Shown here in pieces: positions 26,196 to 35,466 of a DNA stretch of 64,000 nt (positions are counted from its first letter, which is position 1; each line of letters opens with the position of its first letter). The stretch spans positions 1 through 64,000 of the forward strand of contig CAVXXB010000002.1 in the NCBI GenBank assembly GCA_963765585.1, written 5' to 3'. The notes under the pieces are model-generated. The model was given only the letters and a program-made list of their open reading frames with translations. It was not told where the DNA came from and did no database searches. Made by a program: the position numbers and the translations under genes. Source of the DNA: CAVXXB01 sp963765585. Lineage in GTDB: Bacteria; Calditrichota; Calditrichia; JAJRVZ01.

Positions 26196-27030
26196 GTCGT
26201 TCGGTTTAAAAATATAATCAAGAAAAAATGTCCAATGTCCAATCTCAAATGTCAAATGAATGTCCAAAATCAAATGCTTAAATAAATACATATTTGTCAT
26301 TGAGACATTGAAAATTGATTTGGCATTTTGGCTTTGGCATTGGGCATTTTAATTATCATGCGTCGCTCGGTTTAAAAATATAATCAAGAAAAAATGTCCA
26401 ATGTCCAATCTCAAATGTCAAATGAATGTCCAAAATCAAATGCTAAATAAATAAGTACATATTTGTCATTGAGACATTGAAAATTGATTTGGCATTTTAC
26501 TTTGGCATTGGGCATTTTAATTATCATGCGTCGTTCGGTTTAAAAATATAATCAAGAAAAAATGTCCAATGACCAATTTCTAATGTCAAATAAATGTCCA
26601 AAATCAAATGCTTAAATAAATCAATATATATTTGTCATTGAGACATTGAAAATTGATTTGGCATTTTGGCTTTGGCATTGGGCATTTTAATTATCATGCG
26701 TCGTTCGGTTTAAAAATATAATCAAGAAAAAATGTCCAATGACCAATTTCAAATGTCAAATAAATGTCCAAAATCAAATGCTTAAATAAATCAATATATA
26801 TTTGTCATTGAGACATTGAAAATTGATTTGGCATTTTGGCTTTGGCATTGGGCATTTTAATTATCATGCGTCGCTCGGTTTAAAAATATAATCAAGAAAA
26901 AATGTCCAATGTCCAATCTCAAATGTCAAATGAATGTCCAAAATCAAATGCTTAAATAAATAAGTACATATTTGTCATTGAGACATTGAAAATTTATTTG
27001 GCATTTTGGCTTTGGCATTGGGCATTTATA
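26196..27030. repeat. Five tandem copies of a ~166-170 bp unit
   Basis: Direct repeats starting at about 26196, 26362, 26530, 26700 and 26870. Each unit runs GTCGYTCGGTTTAAAAATAT, AATCAAGAAAAA, an array of AATGTCCAATGTC words, TTTGTCATTGAGACATTG, then the inverted words (TTTGGCATTGGGCATT), so each unit can itself fold back. The copies are nearly identical, with single-base changes and 1-4 nt length differences. The first copy starts 18 nt upstream of the start codon of the receiver-STAND gene. No gene is inside and the unit has no spacer pattern. Confidence 0.92.
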
Positions 27031-27040
27031 TTAATATACA

Positions 27041-27340
27041 TCTTTTCAAATTGAATTTAATCCAAAATCCAATTGTCATTTTATTTATTAAACCCCTTCA
27101 GGGTTTTAACATTTACCCGTATCTCCACCGCGGGCGTTACCCGCGGCTAGAATTGTTTAACCCCTTCGGGGTTATTTCTACCCTCCAATTCAGTGCCCTT
27201 ACTCAGGGACTCAGGTACTTAGGCGCTCAGGGACTTTTTTTAAACACAACCCCCTAACCCTCCGCCGGTAGTCGGATCTTCGACCTTTAATAAGGGGGAA
27301 ATATCTCATCCTGCATCTTGCATCCAGTATCCAGCATCAA
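27041..27340. repeat. Composite repeat, left arm of an inverted pair
   Basis: Order: TCTTTTCAAATTGAATTTAA, CCAATTGTCATTTT, AAACCCCTTCAGGGTTTT, ACCGCGGGCGTTACCCGCGG, AACCCCTTCGGGGTT, AGGGACTCAGG words (27203-27237), AACCCCCTAACCC, a CCGCCGGTAGTCGG spacer, TTAATAAGGGGG, and ATCCTGCATCTTGC words. The same parts in the same order occur inverted at 35467-35814. The identical spacer in both shows recent common origin. Confidence 0.85.
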
Positions 27341-27367
27341 GTTACAAACACCCTATCACCAACCACG

Positions 27368-28705
27368 CTATACCACCTTTTTCACCATCGGCGTAATAAG
27401 CGTTACTTCCGTTCCTTTGGACCTTATTGATTTGACGGTCATAGTTCCACCAAGATCAGACATGCGCTCGCGGATACTGAACAGCCCCAGACCACCAGTT
27501 CCCTTAAAACTCACCCGTTGCGGATCATATTTGAAACCGATGCCATTATCGGAAATAGTCAATTTCAACATTTGTTCTTTGGCCTTCAAAGTGACATCAA
27601 CCTTTGTAGCCCGCGCATGTTTGATCACATTGGTTAATAATTCCCGCACACTGCGATATAGCATAATGCCAATATCTTCATCTATTTCCATGTGTTTCGT
27701 ATTGCTGGTAAAAGATGTTTTAATTTCAAACCGGTTTTGTACATTTTCCTCAAGCCATTCGGATACAGCAGATTCAAATCCCAGTTCATTTAATAAAGGT
27801 GAACTTAATTCAGAAATAATATTGCGTGTATCATCCACTGCCTGACGCAAATTTCCGGATACATTTTCAAGTTTCCCGGCTAGTTCCGAATCATCAATTT
27901 TATTGATCATGGCTGCAAGTTGAAAACGGGAAGAGGCCAGTAACTGACCAATCTGGTCGTGCAGATCTGTGGCAATGCGGCGTCGTTCTTTTTCCTCGGC
28001 CAAAGTCAGTTGTGCACCTAATGACTGCAGGCGGCTTTGATATTGCAGCAGTTCCTGTTCTGTACGCTTGCGTTCTGTAATATCGCGAACTAAAACCAGG
28101 TCAGCCGGATAACCCTCATAAACAATCACGGCCGCATTAAACTCAACATCGATTCGTGCACCATTTTTGTTTATAAGCGCTGATTCATAAACCTGCGGAA
28201 CTGGTTTTCCAGACATACGCAGTTGATATATCTCTGTTACCTTTTTAATCTCATCAGGGCATATATATTCTGTGAATGGCGTACCAATGATTTCCTCCTG
28301 GGTATAGCCTTGCAGCTTTGCCAAATATGGATTTATAAACATGATATTCCCGTCCCGAACAATCACAATGCCGTCCTGGGCCTGCTCCACCAGAACACGA
28401 TACTTTTCCTCGGCATATTTACGTACGGTGATATCCTCTTCCAGATCCACGACCTTTACCACTTCGCCCCGGGCATTTTTTAATGGATACAACCGGGGAA
28501 GGATCCAGCGTTTGTTCCCGCCCTCCCGTGGTATTCCAATATCGGCAAAGGTGCTGGCCGCATCATATTCAACGAGCGGAAGCGTTACCAAATTCCCCCT
28601 TGAATGCCCGTCTGATATCCTTACTGATACCCAGCCTTTGCGCCTCTTCATCTTCAAGAACATTATACTTGCCCAGAAGTTCGGGAAGCATTTCCTCTGT
28701 AACAC
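27368..28705 (-). CDS. Giant sensor kinase, C-terminal piece (PAS, HisKA_3, HATPase)
   Basis: Catalytic end of the sensor kinase that starts at 33340. After the end of one PAS domain (GGNKRWILPRLYPLKNARG) comes the ninth PAS (YRVLVEQAQDGIVIVRDGN), then the NarX/UhpB-type dimerisation domain HisKA_3 with ERRRIATDLHDQIGQLL (phospho-His at residue 249 of this piece) and a HATPase domain: ELLTNVIKHARATKV (N box), ISDNGIGF (G1) and GGLGLFSIRERM (G2). HisKA_3 kinases pair with NarL-type receivers, as found in the adjacent regulator. The first ~37 residues are out of frame; the joint is at a run of five C (28595-28599). Confidence 0.88.
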   Translation of the reverse strand: MLQRKCFPNFWASIMFLKMKRRKGWVSVRISDGHSRGNLVTLPLVEYDAASTFADIGIPREGGNKRWILPRLYPLKNARGEVVKVVDLEEDITVRKYAEEKYRVLVEQAQDGIVIVRDGNIMFINPYLAKLQGYTQEEIIGTPFTEYICPDEIKKVTEIYQLRMSGKPVPQVYESALINKNGARIDVEFNAAVIVYEGYPADLVLVRDITERKRTEQELLQYQSRLQSLGAQLTLAEEKERRRIATDLHDQIGQLLASSRFQLAAMINKIDDSELAGKLENVSGNLRQAVDDTRNIISELSSPLLNELGFESAVSEWLEENVQNRFEIKTSFTSNTKHMEIDEDIGIMLYRSVRELLTNVIKHARATKVDVTLKAKEQMLKLTISDNGIGFKYDPQRVSFKGTGGLGLFSIRERMSDLGGTMTVKSIRSKGTEVTLITPMVKKVV

Positions 28706-29588
28706 CCCAGAGATTCATAAACGCCTCGTTGACCTGATCCAGATAGCCATCGGTATTAAAAATTTGTATGGAAAAAGGAGACTGTTCCACAAGATGTCTG
28801 AACTTTTCTTCGCTTTCTCTTAATGCCTCTTCTGCTAATTTACGATCAGTGATGTCTTCGCTCATAAATACTGTGTTGATAATTTTGCCGTCTTTATTTT
28901 TTACCGGGTAACCACGGGTTTGTATCCAGACTTTTCTTGAAACCGGGGTTTTAAAATCAAGTGTTTTTAATGTATCGACGCCATCATAGATATAATCAGG
29001 GAAAATAGAATCTTCTCCGGCAAACACCTTTTCTATATAGGGCATAACACCTAAATTTCGCGCCTGCTCGTCGTCCAGGACATTATACTTTTCATAAAGT
29101 TCTTCTAAAATCTTTTCATTAAGTGCATATAGCCTGGCATAGGCAGCATTTGATTGTAATAGTCGGCCGTCAGGGGTGTGGATCTGTATTGATATGGGGG
29201 ATTGTTCCATTAAATGCCGGAATTTCTCTTCATTATCCTTAAGTGCTTCATCAGATTTGGCTAAATCCAGTTCAGCCTGCCTGCGCTCAGTAATATCGAT
29301 ACCGAATGAGGTGATTCCGCTAATTTTATCTCCCTGTTTAATTTCACTATTAGCCCAGGAGATATAACGTTCTTTACCGGATTTTGTCAGAATAGGATTC
29401 TCAAAAGTTTTGGGCAGACCACCTTTCATTATGCGATTGAACTCTTCATGAACTTTCGGGTACCGGTCAGGAGGGGTTAGTAGTTTAAACCAACTTTTTC
29501 CTGTGATCTCGGCAAGCGTGTATCCTGTGATTTTTTCTGCCGCAGGATTAAAATGCAGAACCTGACCCTCCATTATCGAGACTGACAA
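28569..29588 (-). CDS. Giant sensor kinase, third piece (PAS domains)
   Basis: Holds the rest of PAS 6 (MEGQVLHFNPAAEKITGYTL) and PAS 7 and 8, which begin FRHLMEQSPISIQIHTPDG and FRHLVEQSPFSIQIFNTDG. Each is followed by the ...VFMSEDITDRKLAE-type linker. In the upstream joint (near 29568) one extra A breaks the phrase IVSLDMEGQVL; removing it restores the reading frame. The downstream joint is the C5 run near 28597, where GEFGN becomes GNLVTLPLVEYD. Confidence 0.85.
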   Translation of the reverse strand: MSVSIMEGQVLHFNPAAEKITGYTLAEITGKSWFKLLTPPDRYPKVHEEFNRIMKGGLPKTFENPILTKSGKERYISWANSEIKQGDKISGITSFGIDITERRQAELDLAKSDEALKDNEEKFRHLMEQSPISIQIHTPDGRLLQSNAAYARLYALNEKILEELYEKYNVLDDEQARNLGVMPYIEKVFAGEDSIFPDYIYDGVDTLKTLDFKTPVSRKVWIQTRGYPVKNKDGKIINTVFMSEDITDRKLAEEALRESEEKFRHLVEQSPFSIQIFNTDGYLDQVNEAFMNLWGVTEEMLPELLGKYNVLEDEEAQRLGISKDIRRAFKGEFGNASAR

Positions 29589-30735
29589 TCATCACATTGG
29601 CCGTCTTAATCAGATGATCTGTATAGTATCTCATATCATCTATCTTTTTCTCAGCCTGCTTTCTCTCAGTAATGTCTTGACACATAAATACAACAAACTT
29701 AACTTTTCCTTCAGTGTCCAACATGGGAAAGCCCATGGTTTGTACCCAACATCTTCTTGCAATTGGTTTTTCGAAATCAAGAGTCCTTAGTGTGTCAACT
29801 CCATCATATTCGTAAGGTGGAAGGATAACCGTTTCTCCTTGAAAAGGTTTTTCAAGAAAAGACATTAGCCCCTTTTCCTTTAATTGCTCGTCTTTTAAAA
29901 CATTGAACTTCTCATAAACTTCTTCAAGAGCTTCCTTACTAAGACCATAAAGATTGGCAAATGCCTGATTCGCTTCTATAATTTTCCCGTCAGGCGAATG
30001 AATCTGGATCGATACAGGAGACTGCTCCACTAAACTCCGAAATCTTTCCTCGCTTTCTATAAGGGCATTTTCCGCTTTCTTGCGTTCACTGATATCATCA
30101 ACCACCGCGACAAACCATGCCGGCGCATTAGCCTCATCGCGGACCAGTGATACAGTAAGATTCACCCACACATGATGCTTGTCTTTGTGAATGTATCGCT
30201 TTTCCATAGAATAGGTAGTCTTCTCACCGTCGAGAAGACGTTGCACTTCGGCGACATCCGCATCCATATCATCCGGATGGGTGATGTCCTTAAAGGTGAG
30301 TTCCAGCATCTCACCTTGGTTGTACCCGACGATATCGCAAAATCGCTGATTGATTCTCAGAAAATACCCGTCAATTGACACATGGGCGATACCAACGGCA
30401 GCCTGTTCAAAAGTGGCGCGAAACCGCGATTCGCTTTCCTGCAGCGCCATCTCCGCCAGTTTTTGCTCGGTGATGTCCATGCTCATGAACACAGAACTTG
30501 TGACACGGCCAGCTTCATCTTTCAGAGGAAAACCCTGCGTTTGAATCCAACATGTTCTTGGCATGGGCACGGTGTTTTCGAAATCAAGCTTCTCGAGTGT
30601 ATCGAACACCGTGTAACTATAAAGAGGAAACTCCACAGGCTCCCCGGCGTACACCTTCTCTATGGATGGCATGATTCCGAGCTCCCTCGCCTGCTCATCT
30701 TCCAGTATGCTGTACTTTTCTTTCACTTCTGCCAA
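29548..30735 (-). CDS. Giant sensor kinase, second piece (PAS domains)
   Basis: Contains the rest of PAS 3 (KYSILEDEQARELGIMP), PAS 4 (FRATFEQAAVGIAHVSIDG, with the PAC-type ITHPDD motif), PAS 5 (FRSLVEQSPVSIQIHSPDG) and the start of PAS 6 (TDHLIKTANVMIVSLD). Two PAS subtypes alternate: one beginning FRATFEQAAVGIAHVS and one beginning FRxLVEQSPxSIQIH with a KYNVLxDEQAxxLG insert, which indicates repeated tandem duplication within the gene. Confidence 0.85.
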   Translation of the reverse strand: MAEVKEKYSILEDEQARELGIMPSIEKVYAGEPVEFPLYSYTVFDTLEKLDFENTVPMPRTCWIQTQGFPLKDEAGRVTSSVFMSMDITEQKLAEMALQESESRFRATFEQAAVGIAHVSIDGYFLRINQRFCDIVGYNQGEMLELTFKDITHPDDMDADVAEVQRLLDGEKTTYSMEKRYIHKDKHHVWVNLTVSLVRDEANAPAWFVAVVDDISERKKAENALIESEERFRSLVEQSPVSIQIHSPDGKIIEANQAFANLYGLSKEALEEVYEKFNVLKDEQLKEKGLMSFLEKPFQGETVILPPYEYDGVDTLRTLDFEKPIARRCWVQTMGFPMLDTEGKVKFVVFMCQDITERKQAEKKIDDMRYYTDHLIKTANVMIVSLDNGGSGSAF

Positions 30736-30742
30736 TACCTCA

Positions 30743-33340
30743 TCATCGAAAGCGTTGAGCTCCCTCCAGGCCGCGTTCGTGGTAATCGAGCTTTCCGTCC
30801 AGGCCGTGAATCTGAATCGCTATAGGAGATTGGTCGACCACAGCACGGAACTTCTCTTCACTTTCTCTTAATTGACTTTCTATTGCTTTCTCATCGGTAA
30901 TTTCTTCGATTACAGCTATAAAATAATCAGGTTCACCAGCTGATGTTCGCAGAAGGGATACCGTTAGATTTATCCAGACAATACTCCCGTTTTTATGGAA
31001 GTATCTTTTTTCCATCGAATAGGTTTCTAATTCACCGTCTAAGAGTTTATTCACTTTTTCAAGATCCAATGCTAAATCATCAGGATGGGTAATGTCTTGA
31101 AATGTTACTTCAAGCATTTCCTTCTGCGTATACCCAACAATATCAGAAAACTTCTGATTTACACGAACAAAACTACCTTCGGGTGAAACATGTGCTATGC
31201 CTACTGCAGCTTGTTCAAAAGTGGCACGAAAGCGCTCTTCGCTCTCCTCCAGAAGTGCCTTCCTTTCCCTTTGCTCTGTGATGTCTTCCACAAAAAAAAC
31301 GGCGTTGATAACCTGGCCATTACTATCTTTCAAAGGGAATCCACGCACTTGTGCCCAAAGTTCGTGAGGAACGGTTTCATGACCTACACTTTTAGTGGCC
31401 TCATCGGTTGAATATTTATAGGGCGGAAAAATGACATCTTCGCCTGCATAGACCCCCTCAATATAGGGCTTTAACCCGAGTGCTTCCGCCTGTTCGTCTG
31501 TGCGAACATTATAGTGTGTTAGCACCTGGTTCAGCGCCTCCCCCTCCAGATTATGCATGGTTGCAAAGGCCGGATTTGCTTGGACGATTTTTCCTTCCAA
31601 ATCATGAATTTCAATGCCCATCGGAGTCTGTTCCACCAGGCGACGGAAACGGGATTCCTTTTCAATAATTTCAGCTGTACGTTCAGCAACCTTACGTTTC
31701 AGACTTCTATTCCAGAAAATAATAAGAAAGAATATTAATAGTATGCTGCTACCAAAGATAAGCACCCATTTCAGCACATCTTCTTTATGAATGCCATGAT
31801 CGTATTGCACGGATAAATACTTGCCCTGCATGGCTGATCGCTCCTCCACGGTGATGCCATCCAATACCTTGTTGATTATTCCTGTAAGTTCTGGCCAGTC
31901 CTTGCGAACGCCAAAGGCCATTTCGTGCTCTGGCATCGGACTGGGAGCAGCTACCCGCACATTGGTGAGTCCATGCTTTTGAATCAGGTAGGATGTCACG
32001 GTAAGATTACCGACAAATGCGTCTGCTGTGCCCTCGGCCAGCATGTGTAACCCCTGCTCCGCACTGCGACAGTAAACGAGATTAACCGCTGGATACTCCC
32101 GAGCAAGAGCTTGCTCTATTACAGTTCCCTTATTAACGATAACACGCTTCCCAATCAGATCGGAAATCGTCGTAATAAAAGCCGCATCCATTCGCGTATA
32201 AAAAACGACGGGAGAAACTTGGTATGGATTGCTGAATAAAACATTCCGTTCTTCAGGAGAAAACATCATGCTGGGAATAACATCCGGCCCCTCAAGGTTC
32301 TGGAGTCCGCGAAGGGCCTCGGCATAACTTGATGATGTGGACTCCAGCTTAAATTTTACTCCGGTTTGCTCAGTAATACGTTTTAGATAGTCAGGTACAA
32401 TGCCGGTGGGCTTTCCCTGTCCAAGAATAGTGTACGGAGGAAAATTAACTATTCGAACCCGAATGGTATGCTTCTGAGCAATCCATTCCTTTTCATCTTG
32501 GTTAAGTTCTGTAGACTCCACCTGCTTTGGTAAATAACTCCATTTAGAAATGATGGCATGAATTTCTGGTTCTGATATTAAAGCAATACCCTTGTTTAAT
32601 ATTGAAACTAGTTCAGGATAATCGTCCCTTACTCCAATTCCAAACGATTCCGGTTTATTCGTAAATACATGTGCAGGCACAACACCAAGCAGTTGGTATT
32701 TAGGAATAAAAAAAGAATTGGTAGAGAGTCCGAAGAAATAATCAACGTCTCCTTTTTGAACTTTTTGAAGTCCTTCAAGCGCATTATCTACTTCTATTAT
32801 ATTTATCTTATGTTTTAAACTTTCGATATATTTTTGGGTGATATACACTCCTTTGATTACAGCCACACGTTTGCCCGAAAAATTTTCGATGTTATTAAAA
32901 GAAACTCCTTTACGTGCATAAACTGCGAGATAGCCTGGCCAGTATGCATTTGTAGATGTCAGGCCCAGACTGTCGCAATATTCAGGATGTATATTTAAAA
33001 CACCATCGATGTTCTTCTTTTGCGCGTTGTCAAGGACTTCTGGTATTGGGTTAATACTTAAATTTATGTTGGTTCCAAGTTTTTGGTTTAGTAAGCTCAG
33101 AAAATCAACAAGCATTCCCGAATAGCTTCCATCTGCATTGCGAATAACATCGGGTTCAAAGGCATCCGTATAACCAAGCACAATCTCCAGATGTGCATCC
33201 AACCAGGCCCTTTCTTGCGGAGTAAGAGAAACAGAACCTTTCTGTTCAGTTGTTTGAATATTATTCTGGGAAAGCAAAACAGCAGAATTTGCAAATATGA
33301 CAAAAACAGCAAAGATAGATATTTTTAATAAGAAATTCAT
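30743..33340 (-). CDS. Giant sensor kinase, N-terminal piece (two binding-protein domains, TM, PAS)
   Basis: Signal peptide, then two periplasmic solute-binding (SBP_bac_3, Venus-flytrap) domains at about residues 47-270 and 290-515 (VLGYTDAFEPDVIRNADGSY and IRVRIVNFPPYTILGQGKPTG), one transmembrane helix (524-542, WVLIFGSSILLIFFLIIFW) and PAS 1-3. This is the BvgS/EvgS sensor layout; ligands are likely small polar solutes such as amino acids or carboxylates, by family analogy. The joint to the next piece is near 30800, where one extra G breaks GLDGKLITTNAAWRELNAF. With all pieces joined the protein is about 1,990 residues, unusually long. Confidence 0.9.
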   Translation of the reverse strand: MNFLLKISIFAVFVIFANSAVLLSQNNIQTTEQKGSVSLTPQERAWLDAHLEIVLGYTDAFEPDVIRNADGSYSGMLVDFLSLLNQKLGTNINLSINPIPEVLDNAQKKNIDGVLNIHPEYCDSLGLTSTNAYWPGYLAVYARKGVSFNNIENFSGKRVAVIKGVYITQKYIESLKHKINIIEVDNALEGLQKVQKGDVDYFFGLSTNSFFIPKYQLLGVVPAHVFTNKPESFGIGVRDDYPELVSILNKGIALISEPEIHAIISKWSYLPKQVESTELNQDEKEWIAQKHTIRVRIVNFPPYTILGQGKPTGIVPDYLKRITEQTGVKFKLESTSSSYAEALRGLQNLEGPDVIPSMMFSPEERNVLFSNPYQVSPVVFYTRMDAAFITTISDLIGKRVIVNKGTVIEQALAREYPAVNLVYCRSAEQGLHMLAEGTADAFVGNLTVTSYLIQKHGLTNVRVAAPSPMPEHEMAFGVRKDWPELTGIINKVLDGITVEERSAMQGKYLSVQYDHGIHKEDVLKWVLIFGSSILLIFFLIIFWNRSLKRKVAERTAEIIEKESRFRRLVEQTPMGIEIHDLEGKIVQANPAFATMHNLEGEALNQVLTHYNVRTDEQAEALGLKPYIEGVYAGEDVIFPPYKYSTDEATKSVGHETVPHELWAQVRGFPLKDSNGQVINAVFFVEDITEQRERKALLEESEERFRATFEQAAVGIAHVSPEGSFVRVNQKFSDIVGYTQKEMLEVTFQDITHPDDLALDLEKVNKLLDGELETYSMEKRYFHKNGSIVWINLTVSLLRTSAGEPDYFIAVIEEITDEKAIESQLRESEEKFRAVVDQSPIAIQIHGLDGKLDYHERGLEGAQRFR

Positions 33341-34153
33341 AGAGGATCACCCACGAAAAACATCAAATTCTAATATATAATTTTTAATATATAGATTCAT
33401 TTAAATATAAGACAATAACAAATATAGATAAAGGGAATTATTGGGGGCAGGATGCAGGATACAGGATAAAGGATACAAGATACAAGTTAAAGGCACCAGG
33501 CTTCAGGCTCCAGGCCCCAGAACTGGCATATCAGAATAACCCCGAAGGGGTTAAATAATTATAGCCACGGACAAAGCCCGTGGTGAAGATATGGCAACAA
33601 TCAAAACCCTGAAGGGGTTTAATAAAAAAATGACAATTGGATTTGGGATTCCATTTAATTTGAAAAGATCAATATTAATTAAAAATGACCTATGTCATCG
33701 CGTAGAAATCCTCCCGTGATTTTGGGTGCAAAAGATGACGGGAAGATCCCGTTTCGGGACAGGATGACAATTTGTATCCTGCATCTTGTATCTTGAATCC
33801 TGTACCCAGTGCCCCCGTAAAACGGGGTCTCCGCTTCGCTGCGACCAGCGGCGAGTAACTTTGAACTCCTGAACTCCGAACTTTGAACCCTGAACTTTGA
33901 ACCCTAAAGGGTCCATCTACAACTTATTTACAACTTTAGGGTCTTTTTGTATCAAATATACTATAGTAATTTTTATGTGATTTGAAAATGTATTTTCAGA
34001 AGCACCATTCTATTTATTTCAATAGAAAACGATGCATACTTTAATTAACAAGAACATAAAAATATTAGATGAGATCCTGAACCAAGTTCTCCCTCCGAAG
34101 GAGTCCCTTTAGGAAAAGGAGTACTTCGGACAGGATGACTATCAAATTTTGAA
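33341..34153. repeat. Intergenic repeat block between kinase and MipA paralogue
   Basis: No gene. Words of ATCCTGCATCTTGTATC type occur as an inverted pair (33450-33487 and 33774-33803) around GGCTTCAGGCTCCAGG words and a copy of the composite hairpin element in inverted orientation (33533-33670). Then follow the CCCCGTAAAACGGGG hairpin (33811-33826), GAACTCCGAACTTTGAACC words (33853-33905) and an AT-rich stretch (33950-34075) that could carry the promoter of the plus-strand gene. Confidence 0.75.
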
Positions 34154-35453
34154 ATGAAAAAGGTCATTTTAATTAATCTGCTGCTTTGTGGGCTTGTTCT
34201 GGCGCAGGAAGCACGCCTACAAAACGGATCTATAAATTCAGAACGCGTCTGGGGTTTAAGCGCGGTCGTTCGCATTGCATCGGTGCCATATTCAAAGGGT
34301 ACAAGTCATTACGTGAGTAGTTTCATTCCATTAATCTATTATGAGGGCGATCATTTATACTTTGACGGTTTGGAAGCCGGTGTTCGTTTTAAACTGAGTG
34401 ATCATTCACAGCTAAGTGTGCTCGGCAGATTGAATTTTTTTGATATTGCCAAGAAATATCAGAACCAGCTCCAGGGTGATAAAATCTTCTGGGGGTTGCA
34501 GTATAAGATAAAGGTTGCTAAGAATCAATTTCTTGACACGGAATTCCTGACCGATATTTATGGCAACTATGTGATCAGCGCAAGACATGGTTTGGTTTTA
34601 GAGTCACATCGCCTGGATTTCAAACCGTTTATTGAGGGACGATTACAAAGTGCTAATTATAATAGTACATATAACGGATTGTTCCAGGACCGACTATCAA
34701 GTGGATTAACACTGGCCGGAGGCTTTACTATCAGATATCATGTGGCAAGTAATTTATACCTCTTGGGCGCATCAAAATTCCAACGATTTGATAATAATAT
34801 TTATAATTCTCAATATGTACACAACAGATGGAATGGAGAGATATTTTTTGGTTTTGGTTTTTCAAACTATAAAAATAAATCACCAAAAGAAAAGTTGGAG
34901 AACAATCAATATATGCGGATTTCACATGGATGGGGGACTTTTTCCGATGTATCTGACGTACTTAAATTTAAGGTAGTGCCCGATCAGTATAATCATCAGT
35001 TAAGTTCGATATTTTTCGGCCAACCGGTGGATGACCGGCTTTTTGGCCTGCCTATTCATATCTATTTTAATGCCGGTATTGCGAATCACTGGTTATCCGA
35101 GGTCCAAAACAATCTTGTTGAGTTCCTATTCAATCTAAAATTTTATTATACATTTCCATTACCGGTACGATTGCGTTTTGGCGTTGCTGAAGGATTTTCA
35201 TACATCACCGAGGTGAGCTGATATTGAAAAGCAAAAACTGGGTGCGGAAGGTTATATACCGAGTGGTTTGCTCAATTATCTGGATTTTTCACTGGACTTC
35301 AATTTGGGAGATGTCCTGGGAAAGACATTAAATCCGTATTGGATAGGTTGGAGTCTGCATCATCGATCAGGGATTTTTGAAACCGCACAGCAGTTTGGCC
35401 GGATTAAAGGCGGCAGCAACTATAATACATTTTATATACAATATCATTTTTGA
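34154..35453 (+). CDS. MipA/OmpV family outer-membrane protein, paralogue 2 (one frameshift)
   Basis: Signal peptide MKKVILINLLLCGLVLAQ, then FIPLIYYEGDHLYFDGLEAGV, the MipA/OmpV hallmark. The main frame runs 34154-35221 and stops after SYITEVS; the next frame (ADIEKQKLGAEGY, then LLNYLDFSLDFNLGDVLG and IGWSLHHRSGIFETAQQFG) completes it to 35453 and ends in IQYHF. One missing base near 35214 explains the break. The full product, about 433 residues, aligns end to end with the protein at 17127-18440. It is on the opposite strand to most neighbours and lies inside the inverted composite repeats. Confidence 0.85.
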
Positions 35454-35466
35454 GGGAATTAGGAAC

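Noticed and set aside
26196..27030. CRISPR array
   Set aside because: Units are ~170 bp, nearly identical along their full length, with no alternation of constant repeat and unique spacer, and no cas genes nearby.
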